From: Roseiarcus sp963761435
GTDB taxonomy: Bacteria; Pseudomonadota; Alphaproteobacteria; Rhizobiales; Beijerinckiaceae
DNA length: 64,000 nucleotides
Assembly: GCA_963761435.1 (NCBI GenBank)
Contig: CAVXHJ010000010.1
Location: forward strand, 806,001 to 870,000
Direction: 5' to 3'
Position 1 is the stretch's first letter. Each line of letters starts with the position of its first letter. Shown here piece after piece: positions 1-9,040 of the stretch. A program made the translations under genes and the position numbers. Below the pieces are notes generated by a model that worked only from the letters and a program-made list of their open reading frames with translations, was not told the origin of the DNA and searched no databases.

Positions 1-1072
1 CGAGATAGCCGAGGCCGATGCAGATAGCGACGAAGACCCAGAAGAAGAAGCGGTAGGACGGCCGGTACTTCGCTGACTTGACCGGCGAGCGGTCGAGCCA
101 GGGAACGATCGCCAGCACCGCGATCGCCGAGAACAGAACGATCACGCCCATGAGCTTGTTGGGGATCGCCCGCAGCATCGCGTAGAACGGAAGCAAATAC
201 CATTCCGGCACGACATGCGCGGGCGTCGCCAGCGGATTGGCGATATTCGAATTGTCCGCGTCGAGCAGATAATTCGGAATGTAGAAGACCAGCCAGGCGT
301 AAAGGATGAGGAACACGGACAGCCCGAATACGTCCTTGATCGTCGCGTAAGGGGTGAAGGCGACCGTGTCACGCTCCACGTCCTTGACCTCCACGCCGTC
401 GGGATTGTTCTGTCCGGCGACGTGAAGGGCCCAGATGTGAAGCCCGACGAACCCGGCGATGATGAACGGCAGTAGATAGTGGAGCGAAAAAAACCGGTTC
501 AGCGTCGGGCCGCCAACCGCGAATCCGCCCCACAGCCAGTGCGCGATCGAGTTTCCGACCAGGGGAATCGCCGAAGTGAGGTTGGTGATGACGGTCGCGC
601 CGGCAAAACTCATCGAGCCCCAGGGCAGAACGTAGCCCATGAACGCGGTCGCCATCATCAGGAAGTAGATGATGACGCCAATAATCCATAAGACCTCGCG
701 CGGCGGCTTGAAGGATCCGTAGTAAAGACCGCGAAACATGTGAATATAGCCGGCAAGGAAAAACAACGACGCGCCGTTGGAGTGCATGTAGCGGATCAGC
801 CAGCCATAGTTGACGTCCCGCATGATGCTGAAGTTGACCGACGAGAACGCCTCCGTCGCCGAGGGGACGTAGTGCATGGCGAGGACCACGCCAGTGACGA
901 TCTGCGCGACGAGCATGAAGGACAGAATCGCGCCGAACGTCCACATGTAGTTGAGGTTGCGGGGGACCGGATAAGCGACAAACGAGGAATGAACCAAGCC
1001 CATCAACGGAAGACGCGATTCGAACCAGCGGCCGATTGCGCTTTTTGGAACGTAGGTCGAAGGGCCGCTCAT
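1..1072 (-). CDS. petB: Cytochrome b of the bc1 complex (3' end outside window)
   Basis: Membrane subunit of ubiquinol:cytochrome c reductase, which carries both b hemes and the quinol sites. I translated the minus strand by hand: it opens MSGPSTYVPKSAIGRWF and stays in frame for 357 codons to the window edge. Family hallmarks are LVHSSFVAYPVPRNLNY, the first-helix TGVVLAMHYVP, the heme-binding helices RYMHSNGAS and FLAGYIHMFRGLYYG, MGYVLPWGSMS, FSLHYLLPF and FVGLHIWALH, and the Qo-site PEWY motif near 195-210. The gene runs off the left edge, so I cannot tell whether it is a stand-alone petB or a petBC (fbcH) fusion. The Rieske gene petA, normally just upstream, is not there. Confidence 0.95.
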   Translation of the reverse strand, partial: MSGPSTYVPKSAIGRWFESRLPLMGLVHSSFVAYPVPRNLNYMWTFGAILSFMLVAQIVTGVVLAMHYVPSATEAFSSVNFSIMRDVNYGWLIRYMHSNGASLFFLAGYIHMFRGLYYGSFKPPREVLWIIGVIIYFLMMATAFMGYVLPWGSMSFAGATVITNLTSAIPLVGNSIAHWLWGGFAVGGPTLNRFFSLHYLLPFIIAGFVGLHIWALHVAGQNNPDGVEVKDVERDTVAFTPYATIKDVFGLSVFLILYAWLVFYIPNYLLDADNSNIANPLATPAHVVPEWYLLPFYAMLRAIPNKLMGVIVLFSAIAVLAIVPWLDRSPVKSAKYRPSYRFFFWVFVAICIGLGYL

Positions 1073-1497
1073 GTCATGGATCTCTGATTGGCGTTAGGGC
1101 GAAGAACTCGTGGATGGGAGGGTGACCGGCGCCGGTCAGCGACCGCACACCTATCGGAACACAAGCCGTCCCTGCAAGTCGCTTCAGGGATGGTCGCGGC
1201 GCTGGTCAATTGAACCCCCAACGTTCGCCCCGGCGCGGCGCTCGCGGGCTTCGCTTGAATTTCGGACTGCCTTTACGGCAGCGGCCCCACTTTGCAAACC
1301 GGACCTTTCCGGCGTCCTCGTCGATCGCCGCGCATCAGCGCGGGTCGACGTTCGACGCGGTTTTTCGCATTGATCGAATTGGATGTCCATAGGCGGGAGC
1401 GTCGCGGCTATTCAGGGTTTGACACGCGAAGGCGACGCGTCATGCGGACGACGCTCCGCTTTCGTTTTTGTCTTCTTGCGCGTAATGGCGGCGTGCT
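1073..1497. other. Gap between petB and trmL without a recognisable gene
   Basis: 425 bases between two divergent genes. Short reading frames exist on both strands but none resembles a known protein; in particular there is no Rieske signature (CTHLGC, CPCHGS) in any frame I checked. It must hold the promoters of petB and trmL, but I see no convincing -35/-10 pair. Confidence 0.5.
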
Positions 1498-1995
1498 ATG
1501 GACACGCCTTCCCCACCCCTCCTGCTTGCCTTGTTTGAGCCCGATATCGCGCAAAACACGGGCGCGATAATGCGCACCTGCGCCTGTCTTGGGGTCGGAG
1601 CGGCGATCATCGAACCGGCTGGATTTCGAATCGGCGACAGCCGCTTCCGGCGCGCCGGAATGGATTATCTCGAGGCCCTGACGATCGAGATCCACGATTC
1701 GTGGGCCGCCTTCGCGGCTTGGCGAGCCTCCAGCCGGCGCAGGCTCGCGCTCTTGACCACCAAGGGGGAGACCCCATTATGGGATTTCGCTTTTCGTGAA
1801 GGGGATATCATTCTCGTGGGTCGTGAGTTGGCTGGCGTCCCGGAAGCCGTAAGCGCGTCGGCCGACAGCCGGCTGCGCATCCCCATTCGGCCTCGCCTTC
1901 GTTCCCTCAACGTCGGGGTCGCGGCGACGATCGCGGTCACCGAAGCGCTGCGCCAGCTCGATCGCCTGCCGTCCGCCATGGAAGTCGAGCAGTGA
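1498..1995 (+). CDS. trmL: tRNA (cytidine(34)-2'-O)-methyltransferase
   Basis: SPOUT-fold methyltransferase that methylates the ribose of the wobble base of tRNA-Leu isoacceptors using S-adenosylmethionine. The 165-residue product starts LLLALFEPDIAQNTGAIMRT, the typical first strand and helix with the catalytic Asn-Thr-Gly. It continues with motif 2 (DIILVGRELAGVPEAV) and the knot-forming motif 3 (LRIPIRPRLRSLNVGVAATI). Length matches the family (about 155-165). TrmL genes commonly sit beside the bc1 operon in this order, which supports the call. Confidence 0.93.
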   Translation: MDTPSPPLLLALFEPDIAQNTGAIMRTCACLGVGAAIIEPAGFRIGDSRFRRAGMDYLEALTIEIHDSWAAFAAWRASSRRRLALLTTKGETPLWDFAFREGDIILVGRELAGVPEAVSASADSRLRIPIRPRLRSLNVGVAATIAVTEALRQLDRLPSAMEVEQ

Positions 1996-2077
1996 ATCGC
2001 GATCAAACGCTGAGTCGGCGGGGCGTGACAACGACGTCCAGATCAACGATTGTGGCCGCAGCGGCCCGGAGGAAACG

Positions 2078-2746
2078 ATGAGCGAATCGAGCGCCCCCCG
2101 GGTGCTGATCGCCGATGACCATCCGCTGGTCGTCGGCGGGTTGCGCGAGGCCGTGCTTGCGGCGGCGCCGGAGGCTGAGATCGCGGTCGCCCACGACTTC
2201 GAAAGCATGGTCGCCGCCCTCGAAGCTTCACCGGACACCGACCTGGTGCTGCTCGATTTGACCATGCCCGGCGTTCGCGGCTTTTCTGGCCTCTTGTTCC
2301 TCCGGTCGGAGCGCCCCTCAACTCCGGTCGTCGTCGTTTCGGGCAACGAAGATCGGGCGGTCATCCGTCATTGCATGGAATTCGGCGCGGCTGGCTTCAT
2401 TCCGAAGTCAAATTCCCTCGAAGCGATGCGAGGCGCCATCGCTCAGGTTCTCGAGGGTGGTCGATGGACTCCCCCCGACTTCGATCCGCGCTCCCAGCCC
2501 AACCCCGAATCGAGCGCGATGGCGCGCAGGCTTGCTTCGCTCACCCCGCAGCAAATTCGGGTGCTGATGATGCTGTCGCAGGGTCTTTTGAACAAACAGA
2601 TAGCTTACGAACTCAGCGTTTCCGAGGCGACCATCAAGGCGCATGTGTCCGCGATCCTGCAAAAGCTCGGAGTTGACAGCCGAACCCAGGCGGTCATTCT
2701 TGCGACCAAAATCGAGTTGGCTCAGGAATTGCTGATCGCGTCCTGA
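2078..2746 (+). CDS. LuxR/NarL-type response regulator, ErdR/CrbR-like
   Basis: 222-residue two-component regulator. Residues 8-125 are a receiver domain: acidic pair Asp13-Asp14, phospho-acceptor Asp60 in VLLDLTMPG, and the switch Lys in FIPKSN. Residues 155-215 are a GerE-type helix-turn-helix (LTPQQIRVLMMLSQGLLNKQ, then SEATIKAHVSAILQKLG). The receiver resembles the ErdR/CrbR group that switches on acetate assimilation in gammaproteobacteria, and the convergent neighbour is acetyl-CoA synthetase, its classic target. That regulatory link is inference. No CrbS/MxtR-type kinase lies in the window. Confidence 0.88.
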   Translation: MSESSAPRVLIADDHPLVVGGLREAVLAAAPEAEIAVAHDFESMVAALEASPDTDLVLLDLTMPGVRGFSGLLFLRSERPSTPVVVVSGNEDRAVIRHCMEFGAAGFIPKSNSLEAMRGAIAQVLEGGRWTPPDFDPRSQPNPESSAMARRLASLTPQQIRVLMMLSQGLLNKQIAYELSVSEATIKAHVSAILQKLGVDSRTQAVILATKIELAQELLIAS

Positions 2747-2791
2747 CGGCCAAGGCTTGTCAGGGGTCCGGAGCTGAACCGAAGCTTGTCG

Positions 2792-4740
2792 TCAATTCTT
2801 GCCGCGGTTCTGCCTCTTGTCGATGAGATCGGCGACAACGGCGGGATCCGCCAGCGTCGATGTGTCGCCCAACGAACCGAACTCATTCTCCGCGATCTTG
2901 CGCAGTATCCGGCGCATGATCTTGCCGGAGCGGGTCTTGGGCAAGAGCGGCGCGAATTGGATCAGGTCCGGCGAAGCGATCGGGCCGATCTCCCTGCGCA
3001 CCCAGGCGACCAGGTCCTTGCGCAGGTCCTCGGTCGCGTCGACGCCCGTCATCAAGGTCACGTAAGCGTAAATGCCCTGCCCCTTGATGTCGTGCGGATA
3101 GCCGACGACAGCGGCCTCCGACACGTGCGGGTGGGCGACGAGGGCGCTCTCGACTTCCGCCGTGCCCATCCTGTGGCCCGCCACATTGATGACGTCGTCG
3201 ACGCGGCCCGTGATCCAGTAATAGCCGTCGGCGTCGCGGCGCGCGCCGTCGCCGGTGAAGTACTTGCCCGGATAGGCGGCGAAATAGGTGCTCACGAATC
3301 GCGCATGGTCGCCAAAGACGGTGCGCGACTGGCCGGGCCACGAATCGGCGATGACCAGGTTGCCCTCGCACGCGCCCTTTTGGACAACGCCCGCGGCGTC
3401 GACGATCTCGGGAATGACGCCAAAGAACGGGTTGGTCGCCGAACCCGGCCTTGAGTCTCGTCGCGCCGGGCAGAGGGCGAGATCAGAATGCCGCCAGTCT
3501 CAGTCTGCCACCAGGTGTCGACGACCGGGCAACGGCTGTCGCCGACGACGCGGTGATACCATTCCCAGGCCTCTGGATTGATCGGCTCGCCCACCGAACC
3601 CAGGAGACGCAGAGAGGCGCGGCTCGTTTTTTTCACCGGCTCCTCGCCCGCTCCCATCAGCGAACGGATCGCGGTCGGCGCCGTGTAGAAAATATTGACC
3701 TTGTGCTTGTCGATGACCTCCCAGAACCGGCTCATCGACGGATAGTTGGGGATGCCTTCGAACATGAGCGTCGTCGCGCCGTTGGCGAGAGGCCCATAGA
3801 TGATGTAGCTGTGGCCGGTCACCCAGCCGACGTCGGCCGTGCACCAATAGATGTCGCCCTCGTGGTAGTCGAAGACATATTGGTGGGTCATCGAGACGAA
3901 GACGAGATAACCGCCGGTCGTGTGAACCACGCCCTTGGGCGCGCCCGTCGAGCCCGACGTGTACAGGATGAAGAGCGGATCCTCCGCGTTCATCGGCTCG
4001 GGCGGGCATTCCGCGGTCACGGCCCTCGCCGCCTCATCCAGCCAGACATCCCGCCCGTGCCGCCATCCGACGTGTCCGCCCGTATGCCTGACGACGATCA
4101 CCGTCTTGACGCCGCCTGCTTTTTCAATCGCCGCGTCGACGTTGGCCTTGAGCGGCACCTTGCGGCCTCCGCGAAGGCCCTCATCGGCAGTGATGACAAC
4201 CTCGGATTTGGCGTCCGCAATGCGGCCCGCGAGGGCGTCGGGCGAAAAGCCGCCGAAGACGACCGAGTGGATCGCGCCGACGCGAGCGCAAGCGAGCATC
4301 GCATAGGCCGCTTCGGGAATCATGGGCATGTAGATCGTGACGCGATCGCCCTTCTTGACGCCGTGGCCCTTCAGCACGTTGGCGAAACGTCCGACCTCCT
4401 GAGCAAGCTGCGCATAGGTGATGTGCTTGGACTTCGAGGGGTCGTCGCCTTCCCAGATGATCGCGGTCTGGTTTGCTCGCTTCGGCAGATGCCGATCGAT
4501 GCAGTTCAGCGCTACGTTGGTGACCCCGTCCTCGAACCATTTGATTGAGACGTCATGCGCGTCGAACGAGGTGTTCTTGACCTTGCTGAAAGGCTTGAGC
4601 CAGTCGATGCGCTTGCCGTGCTCGGCCCAGAAGCCGTTGGGATCGGCGACTGAGCGCTTGTACATCTCCTGGTATTTCGCGGCGTTCGCCCAGGCGCGCT
4701 TCGCCCACTCGGCGGGAACGTCATAAAACTTGTCGGACAC
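2792..4740 (-). pseudogene. acs: Acetyl-CoA synthetase, two +1 frameshifts
   Basis: AMP-forming enzyme activating acetate to acetyl-CoA. The 5' part (about 420 codons from GTG 4740, with GGAGGAG just upstream) holds the adenylation motifs YTSGSTGAPKGV and DTWWQTETGG. The 3' part (from about 3448) holds YWITGRVDDVINVAGHR and the acetylated-lysine region LPKTRSGKIMRRI. After GGILISP the frame breaks: removing T3474 (or its neighbour) gives LPGATRLK, and removing G3449 gives PGSATNPFFGV, the family sequence. The span minus two bases is exactly 649 codons, a normal Acs length. Both lesions lie within 26 bases. As written the gene yields only a truncated protein; sequencing error is at least as likely as real decay. 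Confidence 0.9.
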
Positions 4741-4893
4741 GGGCTCCTCCCGGGCAATCCGGAGGCGCGGCTTCCGCGCCGCGCGCATTTCGCCGGATCG
4801 CGTTTATGCCTCATCCGAGGGAAATCCGGCAAGCCAGCGCAAGGCAGCCTTTGGTCTTAATCGCCCGGCGGCGAAGGCGCACCTCGGTTCGCG

Positions 4894-5307
4894 TCAGAGG
4901 CCGCCAAGCCTCAAGACGTGCGCCCACTCCGCATCGGTGACCGGCTGCACCGACAGGCGCGAGTTGGTGACGAGCGCCATATTGGCGAGCTTCTTGTCGT
5001 TCTTGGCCTCTTCGAGCGTGACCGGGCGCGGCAGCGGACGCACCGCGCGAATATCGACCATGCCGAACTTGCTGCTCGCGTCCGTCGGATCGGGCCGGTA
5101 AGCCTTGCTGACCTCGACGATTCCGACGATCGCCTTGCCCTCGTTGGAGTGGTAGAAAAATCCCTGCTCGCCGACCTTCATCGCCTGCATGTTGAGCTTG
5201 GCGGAATGGTTGCGCACGCCGCTCCAGTCGACGCCCGCGTCGCCGAGACGTGCAAGCTTGTCGAAAGACCACGCCGAAGGCTCGCTCTTGAACAGCCAGT
5301 GCGCCAT
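4894..5307 (-). CDS. EVE-domain protein
   Basis: 137-residue protein made entirely of one EVE domain, a PUA/YTH-related fold thought to bind modified bases in nucleic acid. Visible family signature: WLFKSEPSAWSFDKL at the start, WSGVRNHSAKLNMQAM, GFFYHSNEGKAIVGIVEV, and a C-terminal NSRLSVQPVTDAEW. It lies between gpsA and acs on the same strand, a usual place for it in this group. Biological role is not established. Confidence 0.9.
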   Translation of the reverse strand: MAHWLFKSEPSAWSFDKLARLGDAGVDWSGVRNHSAKLNMQAMKVGEQGFFYHSNEGKAIVGIVEVSKAYRPDPTDASSKFGMVDIRAVRPLPRPVTLEEAKNDKKLANMALVTNSRLSVQPVTDAEWAHVLRLGGL

Positions 5308-5422
5308 CGCCCACTCACTCCAGACGCTTGTTCGCCCTCCGACGCCGGCAGCTCGCCTCGCGGGGCTCCCTGCGCGAATGAAGCCTTAAGCGAGCCCGGC
5401 CCGGAAAGCAAAGCGTGCCCTC

Positions 5423-6409
5423 TCACTCCTCGCTTTTCGGCGGCCGCGCCAGCAGCAACTCGATCGCGGCCGCAACGTCGAGCGAGCCCTCGATCAAGCC
5501 CTCGACGCAATTGGCGATCGGCATGTCGACGCCGCGCTCGTGCGCCAGCTCGACCAGCGCAAGCGCGGTCGAAACCCCCTCGGCGAGCCCCCCCGTTCCC
5601 GCGTCCTTGACGCTCGCGCCGCGCCCCAGCGCCTGGCCGAAGGCGAAGTTGCGCGATTGCGCCGAAGAACACGTCAGAACGAGATCGCCAAGCCCCGAGA
5701 GACCCATGAGCGTCGACCCTCGCGCCCCGAACGCCTCGCCAAAACGGCGCAGCTCGGCGAAGCCGCGCGCGATCAGGGCCGCAACGGCGCTTGCGCCGAG
5801 ACCGTGACCCGCCGCGACGCCGCAGGCGATCGCCAGCACATTCTTGGCCGCTCCGCCGATCTCGACGCCGCGAACGTCGTTCGAATGATAGAGGCGCAGG
5901 TTGGGCCCGCGCAGCGCCTCACACAGGGCGCGCGCAAGGCCTTCCTCGCTTGCGGCGAGCGTGACGGCGGTCGGCAGGCCCGCGGCCACGTCGGCGGCGA
6001 AGGAGGGTCCAGAGAGAATCGCCGCCGGCCGTCCGGGCGCGGCTTGCCGCAGGACCTCGGTCATGAAGGCATGCGTGCCGCGCTCAATGCCCTTGGCGCA
6101 GGAGACCAACGGCGCCGATCCCGGCCCTGCCGCGAGCCGCATCGCCATCTCCCGGCTCGCCTGAGCTGGCGTCGCCACGAGGATCGCGTCGCACCGCGCG
6201 AGATCGCCGAGATGGGAGGTCGCCTCGACCCGTCCCGCCAAAGCGACGCCGGGAAGCCGATTGCTGCGGCGGGTGGCCGCGAGGTCGCGCATTCGGGCGT
6301 TGTCGCGACCCCAGAGGACGACGCTTCGGCCTGCAACGGCGGCGGCGTTGGCGAGCGCTATGCCCCAGGCGCCTGCGCCCGCGACGCCGATCACGTTTAC
6401 GCCCGTCAC
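5423..6409 (-). CDS. gpsA: NAD(P)H-dependent glycerol-3-phosphate dehydrogenase
   Basis: Reduces dihydroxyacetone phosphate to sn-glycerol 3-phosphate, the entry to phospholipid synthesis. The N-terminal Rossmann fold begins IGVAGAGAWGIALAN; the substrate-binding part includes SCAKGIERG, ILSGPSFA, the catalytic-lysine motif GGAAKNVLAIACG and GLSGLGDLVLTCSS. I chose the GTG at 6409 because it puts the Rossmann fold at residue 5 as in relatives (328 residues). The same frame is open back to 6517, which would add 36 residues unlike any GpsA. The C-terminal PPKSEE tail is ordinary. Likely cotranscribed with the EVE gene 115 bases downstream. Confidence 0.93.
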   Translation of the reverse strand: MTGVNVIGVAGAGAWGIALANAAAVAGRSVVLWGRDNARMRDLAATRRSNRLPGVALAGRVEATSHLGDLARCDAILVATPAQASREMAMRLAAGPGSAPLVSCAKGIERGTHAFMTEVLRQAAPGRPAAILSGPSFAADVAAGLPTAVTLAASEEGLARALCEALRGPNLRLYHSNDVRGVEIGGAAKNVLAIACGVAAGHGLGASAVAALIARGFAELRRFGEAFGARGSTLMGLSGLGDLVLTCSSAQSRNFAFGQALGRGASVKDAGTGGLAEGVSTALALVELAHERGVDMPIANCVEGLIEGSLDVAAAIELLLARPPKSEE

Positions 6410-6598
6410 GCTGTCTCGCGCCGCATTCTCTAGCTCCCGGAACAGAGCCGACGCCGACGCCGGCGCCGGCCGCGCAAGCCCTGGACCAGCGGCCCCGTCG
6501 AACCTGCTCCTAGCCAAAAGGCCCGCTTATGCCTAGTTATGGGGTCAGCGCGCCGCCGGCGGAACGCTTTGCCGCAGGCAGCAAGGAGCTTAACAGCG

Positions 6599-7306
6599 AT
6601 GCCGGAAATCGACCTGCCGACCGTCATATTCGCGCTTGTCGCCTTGTTTGTCGCGTACAAACTACGCTCGGTGCTTGGAATGCGCCAGGATTCGGAGCGT
6701 CAACCGGGAGGCCTGCTCGCTCCGCTGCGCCGTGTGCCTGCTCCGCCCACGCCCGTTGTCGAGCCCGACGGGCCGGCGTTGACTCCCGCCGCGCTCCCCG
6801 CCGCCGATCGGTGGAAGGGCGTCGCTGGGCCTGACGCGGCGGTTTGGAGCGGCCTCGACGCCATCGCGGCGGCGGATCGCAGCTTCTCGCCGCAGACTTT
6901 TCTCTCCGGCGCGCGCATGGCTTACGACATGGTCGTCCACGCCTTCGCCGCCGGTGATTCAGCGACCCTGCGCAATTTGATGTCTCCCGAAGCCTTCGCC
7001 AATTTCGACGCGGCGATTCGCAGCCGCGCGGCGGCCAGCCACACGATGACGACGACGGTTGTATCGATCGACGACGCCAGTATCGTTGGAGCGCAGCTCG
7101 TCGCCTCAACCGCACAGCTCAGCGTGCGTTTCGCCGCCAAGCTCGTGTCCGTGACCCGCGACGCGCAAGGCGCAGTCGTCGACGGGTCGCCAAGCACTGT
7201 CGTCGACCACATCGATTTGTGGACATTCGCCCGCGACATCCGCTCCCGCAACCCCAACTGGACGCTGACGGCCACGGAATCCGAGAGCGGAGCAGCGCCG
7301 CGCTAG
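6599..7306 (+). CDS. Tim44/TimA-family membrane protein
   Basis: 235 residues. One N-terminal membrane helix (about residues 7-20, TVIFALVALFVAYKL), a Pro/Ala-rich linker, then a Tim44-like domain from about residue 90 (FLSGARMAYDMVVHAFAAGD, LRNLMSPEAFANF). In alphaproteobacteria such TimA proteins are inner-membrane relatives of mitochondrial Tim44. The start ATG 6599 has AAGGAG 12 bases upstream; an in-frame earlier ATG at 6539 gives an unlikely Arg-rich extension. It heads an operon with mltA (6-base gap) and smr, a conserved order in Hyphomicrobiales. Confidence 0.88.
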   Translation: MPEIDLPTVIFALVALFVAYKLRSVLGMRQDSERQPGGLLAPLRRVPAPPTPVVEPDGPALTPAALPAADRWKGVAGPDAAVWSGLDAIAAADRSFSPQTFLSGARMAYDMVVHAFAAGDSATLRNLMSPEAFANFDAAIRSRAAASHTMTTTVVSIDDASIVGAQLVASTAQLSVRFAAKLVSVTRDAQGAVVDGSPSTVVDHIDLWTFARDIRSRNPNWTLTATESESGAAPR

Positions 7307-7312
7307 CGCGCC

Positions 7313-8392
7313 GTGCAAGCTCGCCTCGAGAAGCTTGAATTTGAAAGCCTCGCGGGCTGGGCGGAGGACGATCATCTGGCGGCGCTTCGCGCTTTCGAGC
7401 GATCGGCGCGCGCGATCGTCGCAAGCCAGGAGAGCCCGCGGCCGGCCCGGGCGCCGCCGCCGGGGTTGATCGCGAGCGCGCGCGCCGCGATTTGCGCGAC
7501 CGACGCGCCGCCGCAAGACGCCAGACGGTTTTTCGAAACGCGATTTCGAGCCTTCCGCGTTGTTCCCGAGGACAAAGCGGGATTTCTGACAGGCTATTAT
7601 GAGCCATGCGCGGCCGCTTCGCCCGTCGAAACGACGATATTCCGCTGGCCCATCCTCGCGCGCCCGGCCGACCTCGTGACTTTCGCTCCCGGCGCGGCGC
7701 CGACAGGATTTCCGGATGGGGTGAGCGGCGCCCGGCGCCTCCGCGACGGCTCGCTTGTTCCCTACGCCGATCGGGCTCAGATCGAGGCGGAGCGCCGCGA
7801 CCCCGTCGTCTGGCTCCGCGACGCAACCGAGGCTTTTCTCATCCAGGTGCAGGGTTCGGCGCAGCTCGAATTTCCTGACGGCCGCCGCGCGCGCCTCGCC
7901 TACGACGGGCGCAACGGCCTGCCCTATGCTTCGATCGGACGGATCCTGATCAAGACGGGGGAGATCGCCGAAAGCGCAATGTCGCTCTCGAGCCTCAAGG
8001 CGTGGCTGCGCGCGGACGACGAGAGGGGACTGGCGCTCATGCGGCGCAACCGGTCATTCGTCTTCTTCAGGCTCGTCGACGATTTCGATCCTGAATTGGG
8101 CCCGGTCGCGGGCGCCGGCGTGGCGCTGACCCCGCTGCGCTCGATCGCGGTCGATCGGGCGATTTGGCCCTACGGCCTGCCGTTCTGGATCGACGCCGAA
8201 TTGCCGTGGGGGGACGAGACGCCGCAGGCGTTTCGCCGGCTCATGATCGCCCAGGACACCGGCTCGGCCATTGTCGGACCGGCGCGCGCCGACCTCTTCT
8301 TCGGCAGCGGAGACGCAGCCGGCGCGCGCGCCGGGTCTATCCGGCATCGCGGCGAGGTCGTCGTGCTTCTGCCGCGCGGAGACGAGCGGTGA
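7313..8392 (+). CDS. mltA: Membrane-bound lytic murein transglycosylase A
   Basis: Cleaves the MurNAc-GlcNAc bond of peptidoglycan, giving 1,6-anhydro ends. 359 residues from a GTG start. The MltA domain (about 85-250) includes GFLTGYYEP, WLRDATEAFLIQVQGSAQL and YDGRNGLPYASIGRIL; the C-terminal 3D domain (about 265-345) carries the acidic catalytic region LMIAQDTGSAIVGPARADLFFGSG. No signal peptide or lipobox is visible at the chosen start, unlike E. coli MltA; since the upstream gene ends 6 bases before, export is unexplained. The stop overlaps the smr start. Confidence 0.92.
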   Translation: MQARLEKLEFESLAGWAEDDHLAALRAFERSARAIVASQESPRPARAPPPGLIASARAAICATDAPPQDARRFFETRFRAFRVVPEDKAGFLTGYYEPCAAASPVETTIFRWPILARPADLVTFAPGAAPTGFPDGVSGARRLRDGSLVPYADRAQIEAERRDPVVWLRDATEAFLIQVQGSAQLEFPDGRRARLAYDGRNGLPYASIGRILIKTGEIAESAMSLSSLKAWLRADDERGLALMRRNRSFVFFRLVDDFDPELGPVAGAGVALTPLRSIAVDRAIWPYGLPFWIDAELPWGDETPQAFRRLMIAQDTGSAIVGPARADLFFGSGDAAGARAGSIRHRGEVVVLLPRGDER

Positions 8393-8970
8393 AGGAAGCG
8401 CCCCACCGACCGCATCGTCTGAGGCGCCTGAGCGACGAGGAGATCGCGCTATGGACCGAGGTCGCGCGCGGGGTCGCGAGGAGGCGCGGGGCGACGCTGC
8501 CGGCGCCGCCGAAGTCCGCGGCCGGCGATCCGGCCCCCGTCCCGTCTCAAATCGCGGCCGAGGCGCCGCCAAGCCGCCAGGCGAAGCCGTCCGCGCCGCC
8601 GCTCGCGCCGATCGAACGCCGGCTCAAGCGCGAGCTCGGCCGCGGGCGCGGTGCGATCGACGCCGCCCTCGACCTGCACGGGCTCACCCAGGCCGAGGCG
8701 CACCAGGCGCTGCGCGGATTCCTCCGCCGCTCGCAGTCGCGCGGCGCGAGGCTGGTCATCATCGTCACCGGCAAGGGCGGCCCGCTCGATGAGCCGGCGC
8801 CCTGGACGCAGGAACGGGGCGTCCTCAGACGGCTCACTCCGCACTGGCTCCGCGAACCCGACCTGCGCGCGGTCGTGCTCGGCTTCGAGGAGGCCGGACG
8901 CGCCCACGGCGGCTCGGGCGCGCTCTATGTGCGGCTGAGGAGGCTCAAGGCCGCGCCGGTCCAGGCATAG
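8389..8970 (+). CDS. Smr/MutS2 C-terminal domain protein
   Basis: 193 residues. An N-terminal basic and Pro/Ala-rich half is followed by a single Smr domain (about 90-185): LDLHGLTQAEAHQALRGFL, the GKG loop (VIIVTGKGG), HWLREPDLRAVVLGFEEA and HGGSGALYVRLRR. Smr domains are DNA or RNA nicking/binding modules; stand-alone proteins like this are widespread but poorly understood. The GTG start at 8389 overlaps the mltA stop (GTGA), which indicates translational coupling; longer in-frame starts would lie inside mltA. Confidence 0.9.
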   Translation: MKEAPHRPHRLRRLSDEEIALWTEVARGVARRRGATLPAPPKSAAGDPAPVPSQIAAEAPPSRQAKPSAPPLAPIERRLKRELGRGRGAIDAALDLHGLTQAEAHQALRGFLRRSQSRGARLVIIVTGKGGPLDEPAPWTQERGVLRRLTPHWLREPDLRAVVLGFEEAGRAHGGSGALYVRLRRLKAAPVQA

Positions 8971-9040
8971 TCGGCCAAATCAATTCCAAATCTTGCCAAA
9001 TCCAGCCAAACTGAGCAAAGGCGCGACAAAAGATATCAAA
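8971..9040. repeat. CAAA tracts phased at about 10 bases
   Basis: Right after the smr stop, CAAA begins at 8976, 8987, 8997, 9007, 9016, 9027 and 9037, spacings 11, 10, 10, 9, 11, 10. Four of the seven are CCAAA. Helically phased short A-tracts can bend DNA. No protein frame explains the spacing. Confidence 0.7.

Noticed and set aside
1073..1497. Possible decayed Rieske gene between petB and trmL
   Set aside because: No frame shows CTHLGC- or CPCHGS-like motifs, and the gap is shorter than a Rieske gene.
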